Positions 52,301 to 60,874 of a DNA stretch of 64,000 nucleotides are shown here, piece after piece. A model generated the notes under the pieces. That model searched no databases. It was not told the origin of the DNA and saw only the letters and a program-made list of their open reading frames with translations. This stretch comes from Pseudomonadota bacterium (GTDB lineage: Bacteria > Pseudomonadota > Alphaproteobacteria > Rhizobiales > Xanthobacteraceae), in contig JAEWHP010000046.1 in NCBI GenBank assembly GCA_023387735.1, forward strand, positions 182,664 to 246,663, written 5' to 3'. Each line of letters opens with the position of its first letter. The first letter of the stretch is position 1. A program made the translations under genes and the position numbers.

Positions 52301-52722
52301 TCCAGGCTGGTCGGCCCGCCGGTGCCGTCGATGATCGGCACGCCGCATTGCTTGGCGAGCGCCTTGGCCTGGGCCTTGTCGCCGAACAGATCGAGCGCCT
52401 CGGCGGACGGGCCGACGAAGACGATGCCTTCCTCGACGCAGCGCCGGGCCAAGGTGGAGTTCTCGCTGAGGAAGCCATAGCCCGGATGCACCGCGTCGCA
52501 TTCGGTGGCCTTGGCCGCCGCAATCACGGCCTCGATGTCGAGATAGGCGCGCGCGCCGCGTCCCGGGATCTCGTGGGCGGCGTCGGCGGCACGAACATGC
52601 ATCGACTGCGCATCGTCGGCGGAATAGATCGCAACGGTGGCAAGCCCGGCGTCACCGGCGGCCCGCGCGATGCGAATGGCGATCTCGCCGCGGTTGGCGA
52701 TCAGCAGCTTATGAAAGGACAT
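49381..52722 (-). CDS. Single-chain multidomain acyl-CoA carboxylase (biotin carboxylase + BCCP + carboxyltransferase)
   Basis: An 1113-residue protein carrying all carboxylase activities. Residues 1-450: biotin carboxylase (LLIANRGEIAIRIARAAGDA, IKAIAGGGGRGMRIVDD for ATP binding, FIEANPRLQVEHTVTEAVLG). Residues about 500-575: biotin carrier with biotinylated Lys542 in VLESMKMEHLV. Residues about 610-1113: carboxyltransferase of the acyl-CoA type (AAQRRRRKVDDLIRNTPADG, FYAEGGGGRPGDTDRLG, SLCDTPGFMVGPEAEKTA). This matches the single-chain long-chain acyl-CoA carboxylases described from Mycobacterium and Rhodopseudomonas. It is the last gene of an operon with a CoA-transferase and a peptide-type transporter, so its acyl-CoA substrate probably comes from the imported acid. 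Confidence 0.93.
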   Translation of the reverse strand: MSFHKLLIANRGEIAIRIARAAGDAGLATVAIYSADDAQSMHVRAADAAHEIPGRGARAYLDIEAVIAAAKATECDAVHPGYGFLSENSTLARRCVEEGIVFVGPSAEALDLFGDKAQAKALAKQCGVPIIDGTGGPTSLEEAKAFFDSLGPGAAVMIKAIAGGGGRGMRIVDDAAKLEEAYARCQSEAKAAFGSDGVYVERLIRNARHIEVQIICDHHGAISHLHERECTVQRRNQKLIEVAPSPSLSDALRARIIDAAKEMAATANYTNLGTFEFLVDNDRINDKASDQAFAFIEANPRLQVEHTVTEAVLGLDLVQSQLAVAAGATLGSLGLAQGYIPKPRGFAMQLRVNMEVMDESGGTRPTGGTLAPFDLPSGPGVRVDTFGYSGYRTSAAFDSLLAKVIVHAAGGDWTDVVHKASRTLREFRIGGVATNIPFLAAILAHPDFVENRLSTGFIDTHVAALVGEAQLAAEMALVESSMAADDSAPAAETAITAEAPVAGPAGSMPVPAPLQGTIVTVDVREGDLVRPGQQIAVLESMKMEHLVTAPYGGRVTKVAAEAGVTLMQDEAILYLEPAEIEAHDEAEEEQFDLDHIRPDLAELIERHAITLDENRPASVERRRKTNQRTARENIAHLVDEGSFVEYGSLAIAAQRRRRKVDDLIRNTPADGLISGVATVNAKKFGADAARCMVISYDYTVLAGTQGHMNHKKIDRMLSLTEQWRLPLVFYAEGGGGRPGDTDRLGMTGLDGPSFVQFARLSGLVPVVGVVSGYCFAGNAAMLGCCDVIIATRNASIGMGGPAMIEGGGLGVYHPAEVGPVSFQSPNGVIDILVEDEAEATTAAQKYLSYFQGAVADWKAPDQRLLRRAIPENRLRVYDIRSVIDLLADEGSVLEIRRDFGIGMITAFIRIEGKPFGLIANNPKHLGGAIDAPAGDKAARFLQLCDAFDIPILSLCDTPGFMVGPEAEKTAIVRHVARMFVTGASLTVPLFGIVLRKGYGLGAQAMIGGGFHASFFTVAWPTGEFGGMGLEGYVRLGFRKEMEAIADPVERENYYKAKVAELYANGKAVSIASVLEIDEVIDPAATRHWIMSGLRAVPKPEPRMTRKRPCIDAW

Positions 52723-52734
52723 CGCAGTACCTGT

Positions 52735-53619
52735 TTAACGGTCTCTCATGGTGGGATCGAGCACGATGCGCAGGGATTCGCCAAGGGCATTAAAGGCCAA
52801 CGAGACCACCAGAATGGCAAGCCCCGGCGCATACATCTGCTCCGGCGCGATCTCCATGTACTGGTAGGCGCGCGCCAGCATGGCGCCCCAGCTTGGGTTC
52901 GGTGGCTGGATACCGAGGCCGAGGAAGCTGAGGCTGGCTTCCGCGAGCAGCGCCGCCGCCAGCAGCAGCGTCACCTGGACGATGACGGGCTGCAGCGCGT
53001 TCGGCAGTACGTGCTTCCACAGGATGTGCCAGGCCGGCGCGCCAAAGCACCTGCTGGCATCGACATAGAGTTCCTGGCGCACGATCAGCGTGCGGGCGCG
53101 GACGATCCGGGCCAGCGCTGGAAACATCACGATGCCGACCGCGATCATGCCGTTGGTCAGCCCGATGCCGAGCGCGCCGGTGACCGCGATCGCCAGCACG
53201 ATGGCCGGGAACGACAGGAAGGTGTCGATGACGCGGCTGATGATATCGTCGGTCCAGCCGCCGAAGAAGCCGGCAGCGAGCCCGACCGGCAAGCCGATCA
53301 GGATCGCGACGCCGACCGCAAGCAGGCTGGCATAGACGGTGGCCGGCGCGCCGTAGATCAGGCGGCTGAAGATATCGCGGCCGAGATCGTCGGTGCCGAG
53401 CAGATGGCCCGGCCCGGGCGGCGCGAGCATGTTGTTGGCATCCTGCGCGGTCGGCGCATAGGGTGCGATCCAGGGCGCGCCGATTGCCACGATGACGAGC
53501 ACCAACAGGACCAGAATAGCCAGCGCAGCGCGCAGGTCGCCGGCCAGCCAGCGGAACAGGCGCCGCAGCCGGCCCGGTTCGGCGCGTGACTTCGGCGTGG
53601 CCAGCGAAAGCTCCGTCAT
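52735..53619 (-). CDS. Peptide/nickel-type ABC transporter permease (DppC-like)
   Basis: A 294-residue permease with a cytoplasmic N-terminus, about six membrane segments and the DppC hallmarks: GHLLGTDDLGRDIFSRLIYG after the first segment, and VDASRCFGAPAWHILWKHVL then PNALQP, the EAA-type ATPase-contact loop. The start at 53619 overlaps the stop of the DppB-like gene (ATGA). A longer open frame upstream is only an overlap. Works with the DppB-like permease, two ATPases and the binding protein encoded next to it. Confidence 0.93.
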   Translation of the reverse strand: MTELSLATPKSRAEPGRLRRLFRWLAGDLRAALAILVLLVLVIVAIGAPWIAPYAPTAQDANNMLAPPGPGHLLGTDDLGRDIFSRLIYGAPATVYASLLAVGVAILIGLPVGLAAGFFGGWTDDIISRVIDTFLSFPAIVLAIAVTGALGIGLTNGMIAVGIVMFPALARIVRARTLIVRQELYVDASRCFGAPAWHILWKHVLPNALQPVIVQVTLLLAAALLAEASLSFLGLGIQPPNPSWGAMLARAYQYMEIAPEQMYAPGLAILVVSLAFNALGESLRIVLDPTMRDR

Positions 53620-54572
53620 TGCTCGATCCTCGGATCGACGGCGGCGCACAAGAGATCGGTGATCAGATTGACCGCGATGACCACGATCACCATCGCGAAC
53701 ACCACGCCCTGCACGATCGGGAAATCGCGCTGCAGTGCGCCGCGCACGATCAGGCTGCCCATCCCGGGAATGGCGAACACCGCCTCGATCACCACGGTCG
53801 CCGCCAGCATGCGGTTGACGAGGAGACTGATGATGGTGAACAGGTTGACGCTGACGTTCTTCAGGCCGTGCTGCCAGAGGATGCGCGTCATCGACAAGCC
53901 CTTGGCATGTAATGTGCGCACATATTGCGACGACAGCACTTCCAGCAGCGATCCGCGCAGCTGCCGCGCCACCTCGGCCATGCCATAGGCGGCGATGGCG
54001 ATGCCGGGCAGCAGCGCGTGCCGGATCGCCTCCCATGGCGATGCGCTGAAGGACTTGGCGCCGGTCGCCGGTAGCCAGTTCAATTTCAGCGAGATTTCTG
54101 CGACGAGGATCATCGCCAGCCAGAAGCCGGGAATGGCGACGCCGAGCGAGGCGATCAGGCTGACAGTCTTGTCGACCCAGCCATCGGGCTTGATCGCCGC
54201 GATTACGCCCATGGGAATGCCGGTAACGAGCGCCAGCGCCAAAGCGATGGCCACGATCAGGAGCGTGTTGGGAAAGGCGCGGGCGATGGAGGTGGCGACC
54301 TTCTCACCGGTCAACAGCGATTGCGAGAGGTCGCCCTGCACGACGTTGGCGAGCCAGGCGCCATATTGCACCAGGAACGGCCGGTCGAGACCGTAGATCT
54401 TGCGGATCTCGGTGATGCGCGCGTCGGTGGCATTGTCACCGGCGAGTGTGACTGCGATATCGCCGGGCACCAGCTTCAGCAACGCGAACACCATGAAGGT
54501 CGCGAGCAGGATGACGGGGACCGCCTGCAACAGGCGGCCGCCGATCACCCGTACCGGACTCCGTCGCGCCAT
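53616..54572 (-). CDS. Peptide/nickel-type ABC transporter permease (DppB-like)
   Basis: A 318-residue permease with about six membrane segments. Seen: DRPFLVQYGAWLANVVQGDL then SQSLLTGEKV, and the EAA-type loop TLHAKGLSMTRILWQHGLKN. Its stop overlaps the dppC-like start and it begins six bases after the binding-protein stop, so the order binding protein, DppB, DppC is tightly coupled. Confidence 0.93.
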   Translation of the reverse strand: MARRSPVRVIGGRLLQAVPVILLATFMVFALLKLVPGDIAVTLAGDNATDARITEIRKIYGLDRPFLVQYGAWLANVVQGDLSQSLLTGEKVATSIARAFPNTLLIVAIALALALVTGIPMGVIAAIKPDGWVDKTVSLIASLGVAIPGFWLAMILVAEISLKLNWLPATGAKSFSASPWEAIRHALLPGIAIAAYGMAEVARQLRGSLLEVLSSQYVRTLHAKGLSMTRILWQHGLKNVSVNLFTIISLLVNRMLAATVVIEAVFAIPGMGSLIVRGALQRDFPIVQGVVFAMVIVVIAVNLITDLLCAAVDPRIEQ

Positions 54573-54578
54573 CGTTCT

Positions 54579-56126
54579 TCAGCTCTCCAGCCAGACGTCG
54601 TCGTATTTGGGTTTGCCCAGGAGGTTCGGCTTGTAACCCTGTACCTTCTTGTTCATGGCGACCAGTTCGAACTGGAACGCGAGCGGCGCCACGAACGCGT
54701 TCTCCATCACCAGCCGCTGCACGGTGGCGAAGGCCTTGCGACGCATCTCGATGTCCTCTGAGGCGCGCGACTCCTTGATCGCGGCATCGAGTTCCGGCGG
54801 CACCGGCGCGCGGCCGCCATTATAATAGGCGTCCTTGGTGAACATCAGCGAATAGGTCAGGCTCGGATCGGGACGGCCGGTCCAGGCCGCCAGCAGGCCG
54901 GAGCCGCGCTTCTCGGCGCCGAAGAACGCGGCGGAAGCTTCCGCGATCGGGGCGTTGGAGAATTTGACGTTCATTCCGGCCTTGCGGAACTGTTCGATCA
55001 GGATCTCCTGGCGCTGCACCGAATCCTGATCGGGATAGCCGATCAGGTCGATCGACAAACCGTCCTTGAAGCCGGCCTCAGCGAGCAACTGCTTGGCCTT
55101 GTCGGGGTTGTACGGATAGAGCCCGGCGACGGACTTGTCGTAGGCCCAATGCGCCTTCGGCAGGTTCATGTAGGCGGGTTCGGCAAGGCCGGCCAGCGCC
55201 GCCTTGACGAAGGTCTCGCGGTCGATCGCGTAATTGAAGGCCTGGCGGACCTTGATGTTGTCAAACGGCGGCTTTGCCCAGTTCAGAAAGATCTGGAAGA
55301 CATAGAGCGTGGGCCCGTTGGCGATCTTGACGCTGGGAACGCGGTCCATGATCGCCTTCTGGCGCGGCGGCAGCTGGTACATCAGGTCGTTCTGGCCCGC
55401 GGTGACCGAGCGCGAGCCGGTCGTCAGTTCAGGGATGATCGAAAACTCGATTCCATCCGGATACGGCCGGTTCGGCTTCCAGTATTTTTCGTTGCGCTTG
55501 ACGACGATCTTCTCGCCGTCGGCCCAGCTCACAAAAGCGTAGGCCCCGGCGCCGACCGGCGTGCGCGCGACATTGCCGGCGCTGGCCGCCTTGAGCGCGG
55601 TCGGCGACACCATCATGCCGGCACGGTCGGAAAGGATGCCGGGCAGCGCGGCGTCCGGCGCGCTCAGCTTCAGCGTCACCTGCATCGGGCCGGTGACGGC
55701 AACGGACGCCATCGAGGCCAGGTCGGCCTTGATGTTGGATTTCGGGTCGGACTTGTTGCGCTCCAGGTTGAATTTCACGGCCTCGGCATCGAGCGGCGTG
55801 CCGTCATGGAAAGTGACGCCGGCGCGGATGTTGAGCACCAGGGTCGTAGGATCCGTAAAGCTCCAGCTTTCCGCGAGGCCGGGCTTCGGCTTCAGCGTTT
55901 CGAAATCCCATTCGGTCAGCGTGTCGTACATCGTGAACAGGAACGCGTGATCAGAGCCCGCGCCGCCGGTGGCGGGATCGAGGCTCGACGGGTTGGCGGG
56001 CGCGGAAATACGCAGCGTTCCGCCGCGCTTCGGCGTGCCTTGCGCCAGCGCGCTGCCGCCGAGCGCCGTGCCGGCCAGCGCGCCTGAAATCAGCGCCATT
56101 ACCTCGCGTCGGGTCGTCTGTGTCAT
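54579..56126 (-). CDS. Family 5 (DppA/OppA-type) extracellular solute-binding protein
   Basis: A 515-residue periplasmic binding protein with a twin-arginine-like signal (TTRREVMALISGALAG, cleavage after GSALAQG). Seen: the family pattern TLRISAPANPSSLDPATGGA, AESWSFTDPTTLVLNIRAGV then TFHDGTPLDAEAVKFNLER, and VRQAFNYAIDRETFVKAAL. Family members bind peptides, but also nickel, opines, bile acids and other compounds. The CoA-transferase and acyl-CoA carboxylase in the same operon argue for a carboxylic acid rather than a peptide (inference). Confidence 0.92.
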   Translation of the reverse strand: MTQTTRREVMALISGALAGTALGGSALAQGTPKRGGTLRISAPANPSSLDPATGGAGSDHAFLFTMYDTLTEWDFETLKPKPGLAESWSFTDPTTLVLNIRAGVTFHDGTPLDAEAVKFNLERNKSDPKSNIKADLASMASVAVTGPMQVTLKLSAPDAALPGILSDRAGMMVSPTALKAASAGNVARTPVGAGAYAFVSWADGEKIVVKRNEKYWKPNRPYPDGIEFSIIPELTTGSRSVTAGQNDLMYQLPPRQKAIMDRVPSVKIANGPTLYVFQIFLNWAKPPFDNIKVRQAFNYAIDRETFVKAALAGLAEPAYMNLPKAHWAYDKSVAGLYPYNPDKAKQLLAEAGFKDGLSIDLIGYPDQDSVQRQEILIEQFRKAGMNVKFSNAPIAEASAAFFGAEKRGSGLLAAWTGRPDPSLTYSLMFTKDAYYNGGRAPVPPELDAAIKESRASEDIEMRRKAFATVQRLVMENAFVAPLAFQFELVAMNKKVQGYKPNLLGKPKYDDVWLES

Positions 56127-56153
56127 CCTGTCCTCCCTCGGGCTATTTCTTCT

Positions 56154-57170
56154 TCAATTGGGCGAAAAGTTCGGGCGGTCGGCGAAATGGCAGGCTACCC
56201 AATGATCCCTCGCCAGCTCCCGCCATTCCGGCGTCTTCTCCGCGCAAAGAGCTTGCGCGTACTGGCAGCGGGTGCGGAAACGGCAGCCCGAGGGCGGATC
56301 GATCGGGCTCGGGATTTCACCCTGCAGCACGATGCGGTTGCCGCTCCGCATCGACGACGGCAGGGGCCGCGGCTCGGCCGACAGCAGCGCCTGCGTATAG
56401 GGATGCAGCGGCCGTTCCGATACCTGCTCCGTCGGGCCGAGCTCGACGAACCGTCCCAGATACATCACCGCGATGCGTTCGCTGATATGCGACACCACCG
56501 CGAGATCGTGGGTGATGAACACGTAAGTGAGTCCAAGATCGCGCTGCAGTTCGGCAAACAGGTTGAGCACGTCGCCGCGGATCGACATATCCAGCGCCGC
56601 CACCACCTCGTCGCACACGATCAACTTCGGCCGCAGCGTCAGCGCACGCGCGATCACCACGCGCTGCTTCTGGCCGCCGGAAAGCTGGTGCGGATAACGG
56701 TCGCCGACATCCTGCGGCAGGCCGACCCGGTCCATCGCTTCGCGCGCGCGCCTCAGGCGCCCGATTTTATCCCCCTCTCGCGCCAATTCCAGCGGCTCCA
56801 GCACCGAAGAGAGAATGGTCATCCGCGGGTTCAATGCGGCGTTCGGGTCCTGGAAGATGATCTGGTAGTCGCGGCGGTGGCTCTGGAATTGCCGGCGCGG
56901 CAGCGCCAGCGGATCGACGCCATTGTGCAGGATCGCGCCCGCGCTGGGCTTGAGCAAAAACACCAGGGCGCGGCCGATCGTGGTCTTGCCCGATCCGGAT
57001 TCGCCGATGATGCCAAAGGTCTCGCCGCGGCGGACGTCGAAATCGACGCCGTCGACCGCCTTCACCGTGGCGCGGCGGTCACTGGTCTGGAACTGCACCT
57101 GGAGATCGCGCACCGAGACGATGGCGTCGGTAACGCCGTCGTTGGCGATATCGGTGGCCAGCGCGCTCAT
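56154..57170 (-). CDS. Peptide-type ABC transporter ATP-binding protein (OppF-like)
   Basis: A 338-residue ATPase. Seen: Walker A GESGSGKTT at about 55-63, YQIIFQDPNAALNPRM (Q-loop), signature LSGGQKQRVVIARAL, Walker B LIVCDEVVAALDMSIRGDV (normally DEPVSALD; the catalytic Glu is kept), H-loop FITHDLAVV, and the C-terminal oligopeptide domain with cysteines in GCRFRTRCQYAQALC. The start at 57170 overlaps the stop of the OppD-like gene (ATGA); the much longer open frame upstream is an overlap in another frame. Confidence 0.92.
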   Translation of the reverse strand: MSALATDIANDGVTDAIVSVRDLQVQFQTSDRRATVKAVDGVDFDVRRGETFGIIGESGSGKTTIGRALVFLLKPSAGAILHNGVDPLALPRRQFQSHRRDYQIIFQDPNAALNPRMTILSSVLEPLELAREGDKIGRLRRAREAMDRVGLPQDVGDRYPHQLSGGQKQRVVIARALTLRPKLIVCDEVVAALDMSIRGDVLNLFAELQRDLGLTYVFITHDLAVVSHISERIAVMYLGRFVELGPTEQVSERPLHPYTQALLSAEPRPLPSSMRSGNRIVLQGEIPSPIDPPSGCRFRTRCQYAQALCAEKTPEWRELARDHWVACHFADRPNFSPN

Positions 57171-58246
57171 GGATGACCGACCATGGCGGCAATCGGCGCT
57201 GACGGCGCGTGCTGCAATGCGCCGGGCAGGTCGAGCTCGTTGAACCGCCAGCAACGCACCTTGCGTCCACCGCCCGCGTCGCGCAGTTCCTGCTCCTGCT
57301 CGCAGCCGGCAACCGCATGGGCACACCGTGCCTTGAAGCGGCAGCCATTGGGCATGTCGACGATCGAAGGCACCCGGCCGGGGATCGAGGGCAGCTTGCC
57401 GTGGCGCGGGCTCAGGTGCGGCAGCGAGCGCAACAGGCCGGATGTATAGGGATGCAGCGGCCGCACCAACGCATCGTCGACCGCGGCATCCTCGATCACC
57501 TCGCCGGCATACATCGTGATCATGCGCGTGCAGGTCTCGGCGACGACGCCGAGGTCGTGCGTGATCAGCATCAGCGCGGTGTTGGATGTCTCGCTTAGAT
57601 CGCGCAGCAGTTCCAGGATCTGCGCCTGCACGGTGACGTCGAGCGCCGTCGTCGGCTCGTCCGCGATCAGGAGCTGCGGTCCGCAAATCAGACTGGCCGC
57701 GATCATCACACGCTGGCGCATGCCGCCGGACAGCTGATGCGGGTAATCGTCGATGCGCCGCTCCGGCGAGGCGATGCCGACCCGGCGCAGCATGTCGAGG
57801 GTGCGCTCCCTCGCCTCCTCCTTGCTGACGTTGGTGTGCACGCGCAGCGTCTCGGAGATCTGGTGGCCAACGGTGAAAACCGGGTCGAGCGCGCTCATCG
57901 GCTCCTGGAAGATCATGGCAATGCGGCGGCCGCGGATGGCGCGCATGGCGCGGGTGCTGCATCTGGCGAGATCGACCCCGTCGAACATGATCGAGCCGTC
58001 GAGGCCGGCCAGATTGTTGGGCAACAGCCGCAGGATCGAAAGGCCGGTGATGGTCTTGCCGCAGCCGCTCTCGCCGACGATGCCGACGCGCTCGCCCGGC
58101 GCGATATCGAAATCGATCTTGCGCGTCGCCTGCCATACGCCGTGCGACGTCTTGAACCGGATGCCGAGGCCGCGCACCGACATCAGCGCCAGCGGGCTTG
58201 CCGCATGCACTGAGGTTTCACACTGTGCCGGCTGACCCGCTGCCAT
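57167..58246 (-). CDS. Peptide-type ABC transporter ATP-binding protein (OppD-like)
   Basis: A 359-residue ATPase. Seen: Walker A GESGCGKTI at about 56-64, MIFQEPMSALDPVFTVG, signature LSGGMRQRVMIAASL, Walker B LLIADEPTTALDVTVQAQ, H-loop LITHDLGVVAE, and the C-terminal GCRFKARCAHAVAGCEQEQE block that can hold an FeS cluster in relatives. In Walker A the usual Thr/Ser pair is Thr-Ile, as in other members whose second residue varies. Its start overlaps the stop of the CoA-transferase gene by one base. Confidence 0.92.
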   Translation of the reverse strand: MAAGQPAQCETSVHAASPLALMSVRGLGIRFKTSHGVWQATRKIDFDIAPGERVGIVGESGCGKTITGLSILRLLPNNLAGLDGSIMFDGVDLARCSTRAMRAIRGRRIAMIFQEPMSALDPVFTVGHQISETLRVHTNVSKEEARERTLDMLRRVGIASPERRIDDYPHQLSGGMRQRVMIAASLICGPQLLIADEPTTALDVTVQAQILELLRDLSETSNTALMLITHDLGVVAETCTRMITMYAGEVIEDAAVDDALVRPLHPYTSGLLRSLPHLSPRHGKLPSIPGRVPSIVDMPNGCRFKARCAHAVAGCEQEQELRDAGGGRKVRCWRFNELDLPGALQHAPSAPIAAMVGHP

Positions 58247-60690
58247 CAGCCCGCCGCCCGCTTCTTCTCTTTCACGAGTTGCTCCTCCATCAACATCTCG
58301 GTGCCGATGATGCCGTCGCGCGCGAGTTGGTCGATCTCCGCGTCGGAGAGCCCGAGAAGGCCGCCGAGGATCTCGCGGTTATGTTCGCCCAGCGTCGGCG
58401 GCGCGCTGCGGATCGAAAACGGCCTGTCGGCCTCGCGGAACGGCATCGACGGCTGCGGATGCGGCCCGATGAAGGCGCGGTCGACTTCCTGGATGAAGCC
58501 GCGCGCGTGCAGCTGCGAATCCTTCAATAGTTCGATCGGCAGCCGCGCCACGCCCGAGGCTATGCCCGCTGCCTGCAAAGCGCTCATCGCCGCCTCCGGA
58601 TCGCGCGCAGAGGTCCACGCGGCAATCGCGGCCTCGATCTCGGCTTCTATCGCGCGCCTGGCGGGCGCCGTCTTCAGCCCGGTGTCAGTAGCCCAATCGG
58701 CGCGACCGAGCAGCGCGGCCAGCTTCGGCCACATCGCATCGCTGTCGACGGCGATCACGATCCAGTTGTCCTCGCCGGCACAGGGAAAGCAGCCATGCGG
58801 CACGAAATCCGGATGCCGGTTGCCATGCTTGACCGGCGCCATGCCGTCGATCGAATGCGCGATGATCCACGGCGCCGCGAACGGCATCATGCATTCGATC
58901 TGCGCGAGATCGATGAACTGGCCCCTGCCGGTCAATCGCGCGTGGATCAGCGCGGTGAGGACGGCGGCGCAGCCGTTCAGGCCGCCGACGGCATCGCCGA
59001 AGGCCGTGTGGCTCATGACCGGCGGCCCGTCGGGATCGCCCACGACGCTCGGCAGGCCGGAGCCCTGTTCCAGCGTCGAGCCGTAGGCGCGGCAATCGCG
59101 GTTGACGCTGCCGGCGCCGAACGCCGACATCGACATCATGACGAGTTTTGGATTGAGCTTGCTGACGATGTTATAGCCGAGGCCGAGCTTGGGCAGCACC
59201 TCGACCGAATAATTGTCGACCACGAGGTCGGCATCGGCCACCAGCCGCTGCGCAAGATTGAGCCCCTGTGGCCGGGTCAGGTCGAGCGTGATGCCGCGCT
59301 TGTTGCGATTCATGATGCAGTAGCGCACCGACTTTTCGTACATCTGTTCGAGAACATAGGCCGGGCGGCGGTCGACGCCACGCCACCAGTCCGGATACTG
59401 CGTCGCCTCGATCTTGATCACGTCGGCGCCGAGATCGGCGAGCGTCCGCGTGCAGATCGGGCCGGCCCAGCCCATCGAGAAATCGATCACACGGATGCCT
59501 TCGAGCGGCAAACGGTTCTGCCCGTCGGGCTTGGGCAAAGGCGCGCGCACGGCAGATTCCGCATGTGCGCTGCCAAGCATCTGCTCGCCGATCTCGGGGA
59601 CCGCTCCTCCCCGCCGCGGCGGCGTGCCGATCAGGCGCTGCATCGAACCCGCGGTAAACCCGCTCTCGTCGCCGATCATGATGGGGACGATGGCCCCGCG
59701 CGCCTGTTTTTCTTCGTCCGCGACGAGGTCGGATATTTCAGGCACCGGCACGATCGGGATCTTGCGTCGCAAGCCTTCCTCGAACCATTCCTGCGCGGTG
59801 CGCGCCTTCAGCCTGGGAATGAACTCGCCTTCGATTTCTTCCATGCGCTGCAGGCGATCGGTTCCCATGAACAGCGTCGGGTCGTCGCGCAGCGCGTTCA
59901 ACCCCAGCATCTCGCAGAATGCGCGCCATTGCGCGGGCGTCACCGTCGTAACCCCAAGCCAGCCTTGTTTGGTTTCGTAGATGCCGACCGGAAAGGTCGG
60001 CCAGAAACGGTTGACGCCGATCCGCCGCATGATGTCGCCGCGCGAAAACGATTCGAACATGATGTATTCGGTCACGGCAATCGAAGATTCGAAGATGCTC
60101 AGGCGGCTCGTGCGCCCACGCCCGTCCTCCATCCGGCCCAGCGCCGACGACGCGGCGGCGATGAACCCCCAGAGGCCGGCGAGGATGCCAGTCTGGAAGT
60201 CCGGCGCGTGCATCGGCGGACCATCCGCCGGGCCGACAAGTTTTACCAATCCCGTTAGCGCGCGGATGGTGGCGTCAGTCGCGGCGAACTTTGCATAAGG
60301 CCCCTCGCCGCCGAACCAGCTCGTCTCGACATGGATCAGACCGGGGTTGGTTTGCTTGATCGCCTCAAGGTCGATCGCCGGACAATCCGCGGCATCGACG
60401 TCGCGACCGTCGAGCAGGATGTCGCAGGCGCCGATCAGTTCCGCCAGGCGATCGGCTGAATTCGAATCGTCAGGGTCGAGGGCGACGCTCGATTTGTTGA
60501 AATTGAGAAACGCAAACCACGCGCTGTTGCCTCCCGGCGTCAGCGGCGCAGTACGTCGAAGCGGATCGCCGTGCAGCGGCTCGATCTTCCGAACGGTAGC
60601 GCCGAAATCGGCGAACAGACGGGCGCAGTAGCTTGTCGCCGCGCTGCTCCCAATCTCGACAATTCGCAAATGCGACAACGCGCCCATCAC
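58246..60690 (-). CDS. Tandem family III CoA-transferase (CaiB/BaiF fusion)
   Basis: An 814-residue protein with two family III CoA-transferase modules. The first (about 1-370) begins LRIVEIGSSAATSYCARLFA and includes EPLHGDPLRR; the second (about 395-800) begins IRVIDFSMGWAGPICTRTLA and includes NRNKRGITLDLTRPQG, GSGLPSVVGDPDGPPVMSHT and GRGQFIDLAQIE. Single family III enzymes are about 400 residues and act as dimers, so this is an in-line fusion. It would move CoA from a donor such as succinyl-CoA to an imported carboxylate. It is the first gene of the minus-strand operon running to the acyl-CoA carboxylase. A Met at the second codon is an equally good start. Confidence 0.92.
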   Translation of the reverse strand: MMGALSHLRIVEIGSSAATSYCARLFADFGATVRKIEPLHGDPLRRTAPLTPGGNSAWFAFLNFNKSSVALDPDDSNSADRLAELIGACDILLDGRDVDAADCPAIDLEAIKQTNPGLIHVETSWFGGEGPYAKFAATDATIRALTGLVKLVGPADGPPMHAPDFQTGILAGLWGFIAAASSALGRMEDGRGRTSRLSIFESSIAVTEYIMFESFSRGDIMRRIGVNRFWPTFPVGIYETKQGWLGVTTVTPAQWRAFCEMLGLNALRDDPTLFMGTDRLQRMEEIEGEFIPRLKARTAQEWFEEGLRRKIPIVPVPEISDLVADEEKQARGAIVPIMIGDESGFTAGSMQRLIGTPPRRGGAVPEIGEQMLGSAHAESAVRAPLPKPDGQNRLPLEGIRVIDFSMGWAGPICTRTLADLGADVIKIEATQYPDWWRGVDRRPAYVLEQMYEKSVRYCIMNRNKRGITLDLTRPQGLNLAQRLVADADLVVDNYSVEVLPKLGLGYNIVSKLNPKLVMMSMSAFGAGSVNRDCRAYGSTLEQGSGLPSVVGDPDGPPVMSHTAFGDAVGGLNGCAAVLTALIHARLTGRGQFIDLAQIECMMPFAAPWIIAHSIDGMAPVKHGNRHPDFVPHGCFPCAGEDNWIVIAVDSDAMWPKLAALLGRADWATDTGLKTAPARRAIEAEIEAAIAAWTSARDPEAAMSALQAAGIASGVARLPIELLKDSQLHARGFIQEVDRAFIGPHPQPSMPFREADRPFSIRSAPPTLGEHNREILGGLLGLSDAEIDQLARDGIIGTEMLMEEQLVKEKKRAAG

Positions 60691-60874
60691 GCTCCCTCAT
60701 GGCCCCATGACCAGCGTGACGCAGCCGGTGCCGTTTCTTGTTGGCGGACATGACAACCTTGCTGGGATTTCGATGCAAGCGGAATTTTGTCCCGCGATAC
60801 GGAATTCGCGAGAGGTACGAAGCGCTTAGCTTTCGTTTGCGTGCACTTTCTTCAGCAATTGAAAGCGCAACCGA

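Noticed and set aside
50815..53589. 924-codon open frame antisense to the acyl-CoA carboxylase and dppC-like genes
   Set aside because: Low-complexity Arg/Asp-rich translation without domains, opposite two well-defined genes.
56154..58136. 660-codon version of the OppF-like ATPase
   Set aside because: The upstream half is out-of-frame translation of the OppD-like gene; the start at 57170 overlaps the preceding stop.
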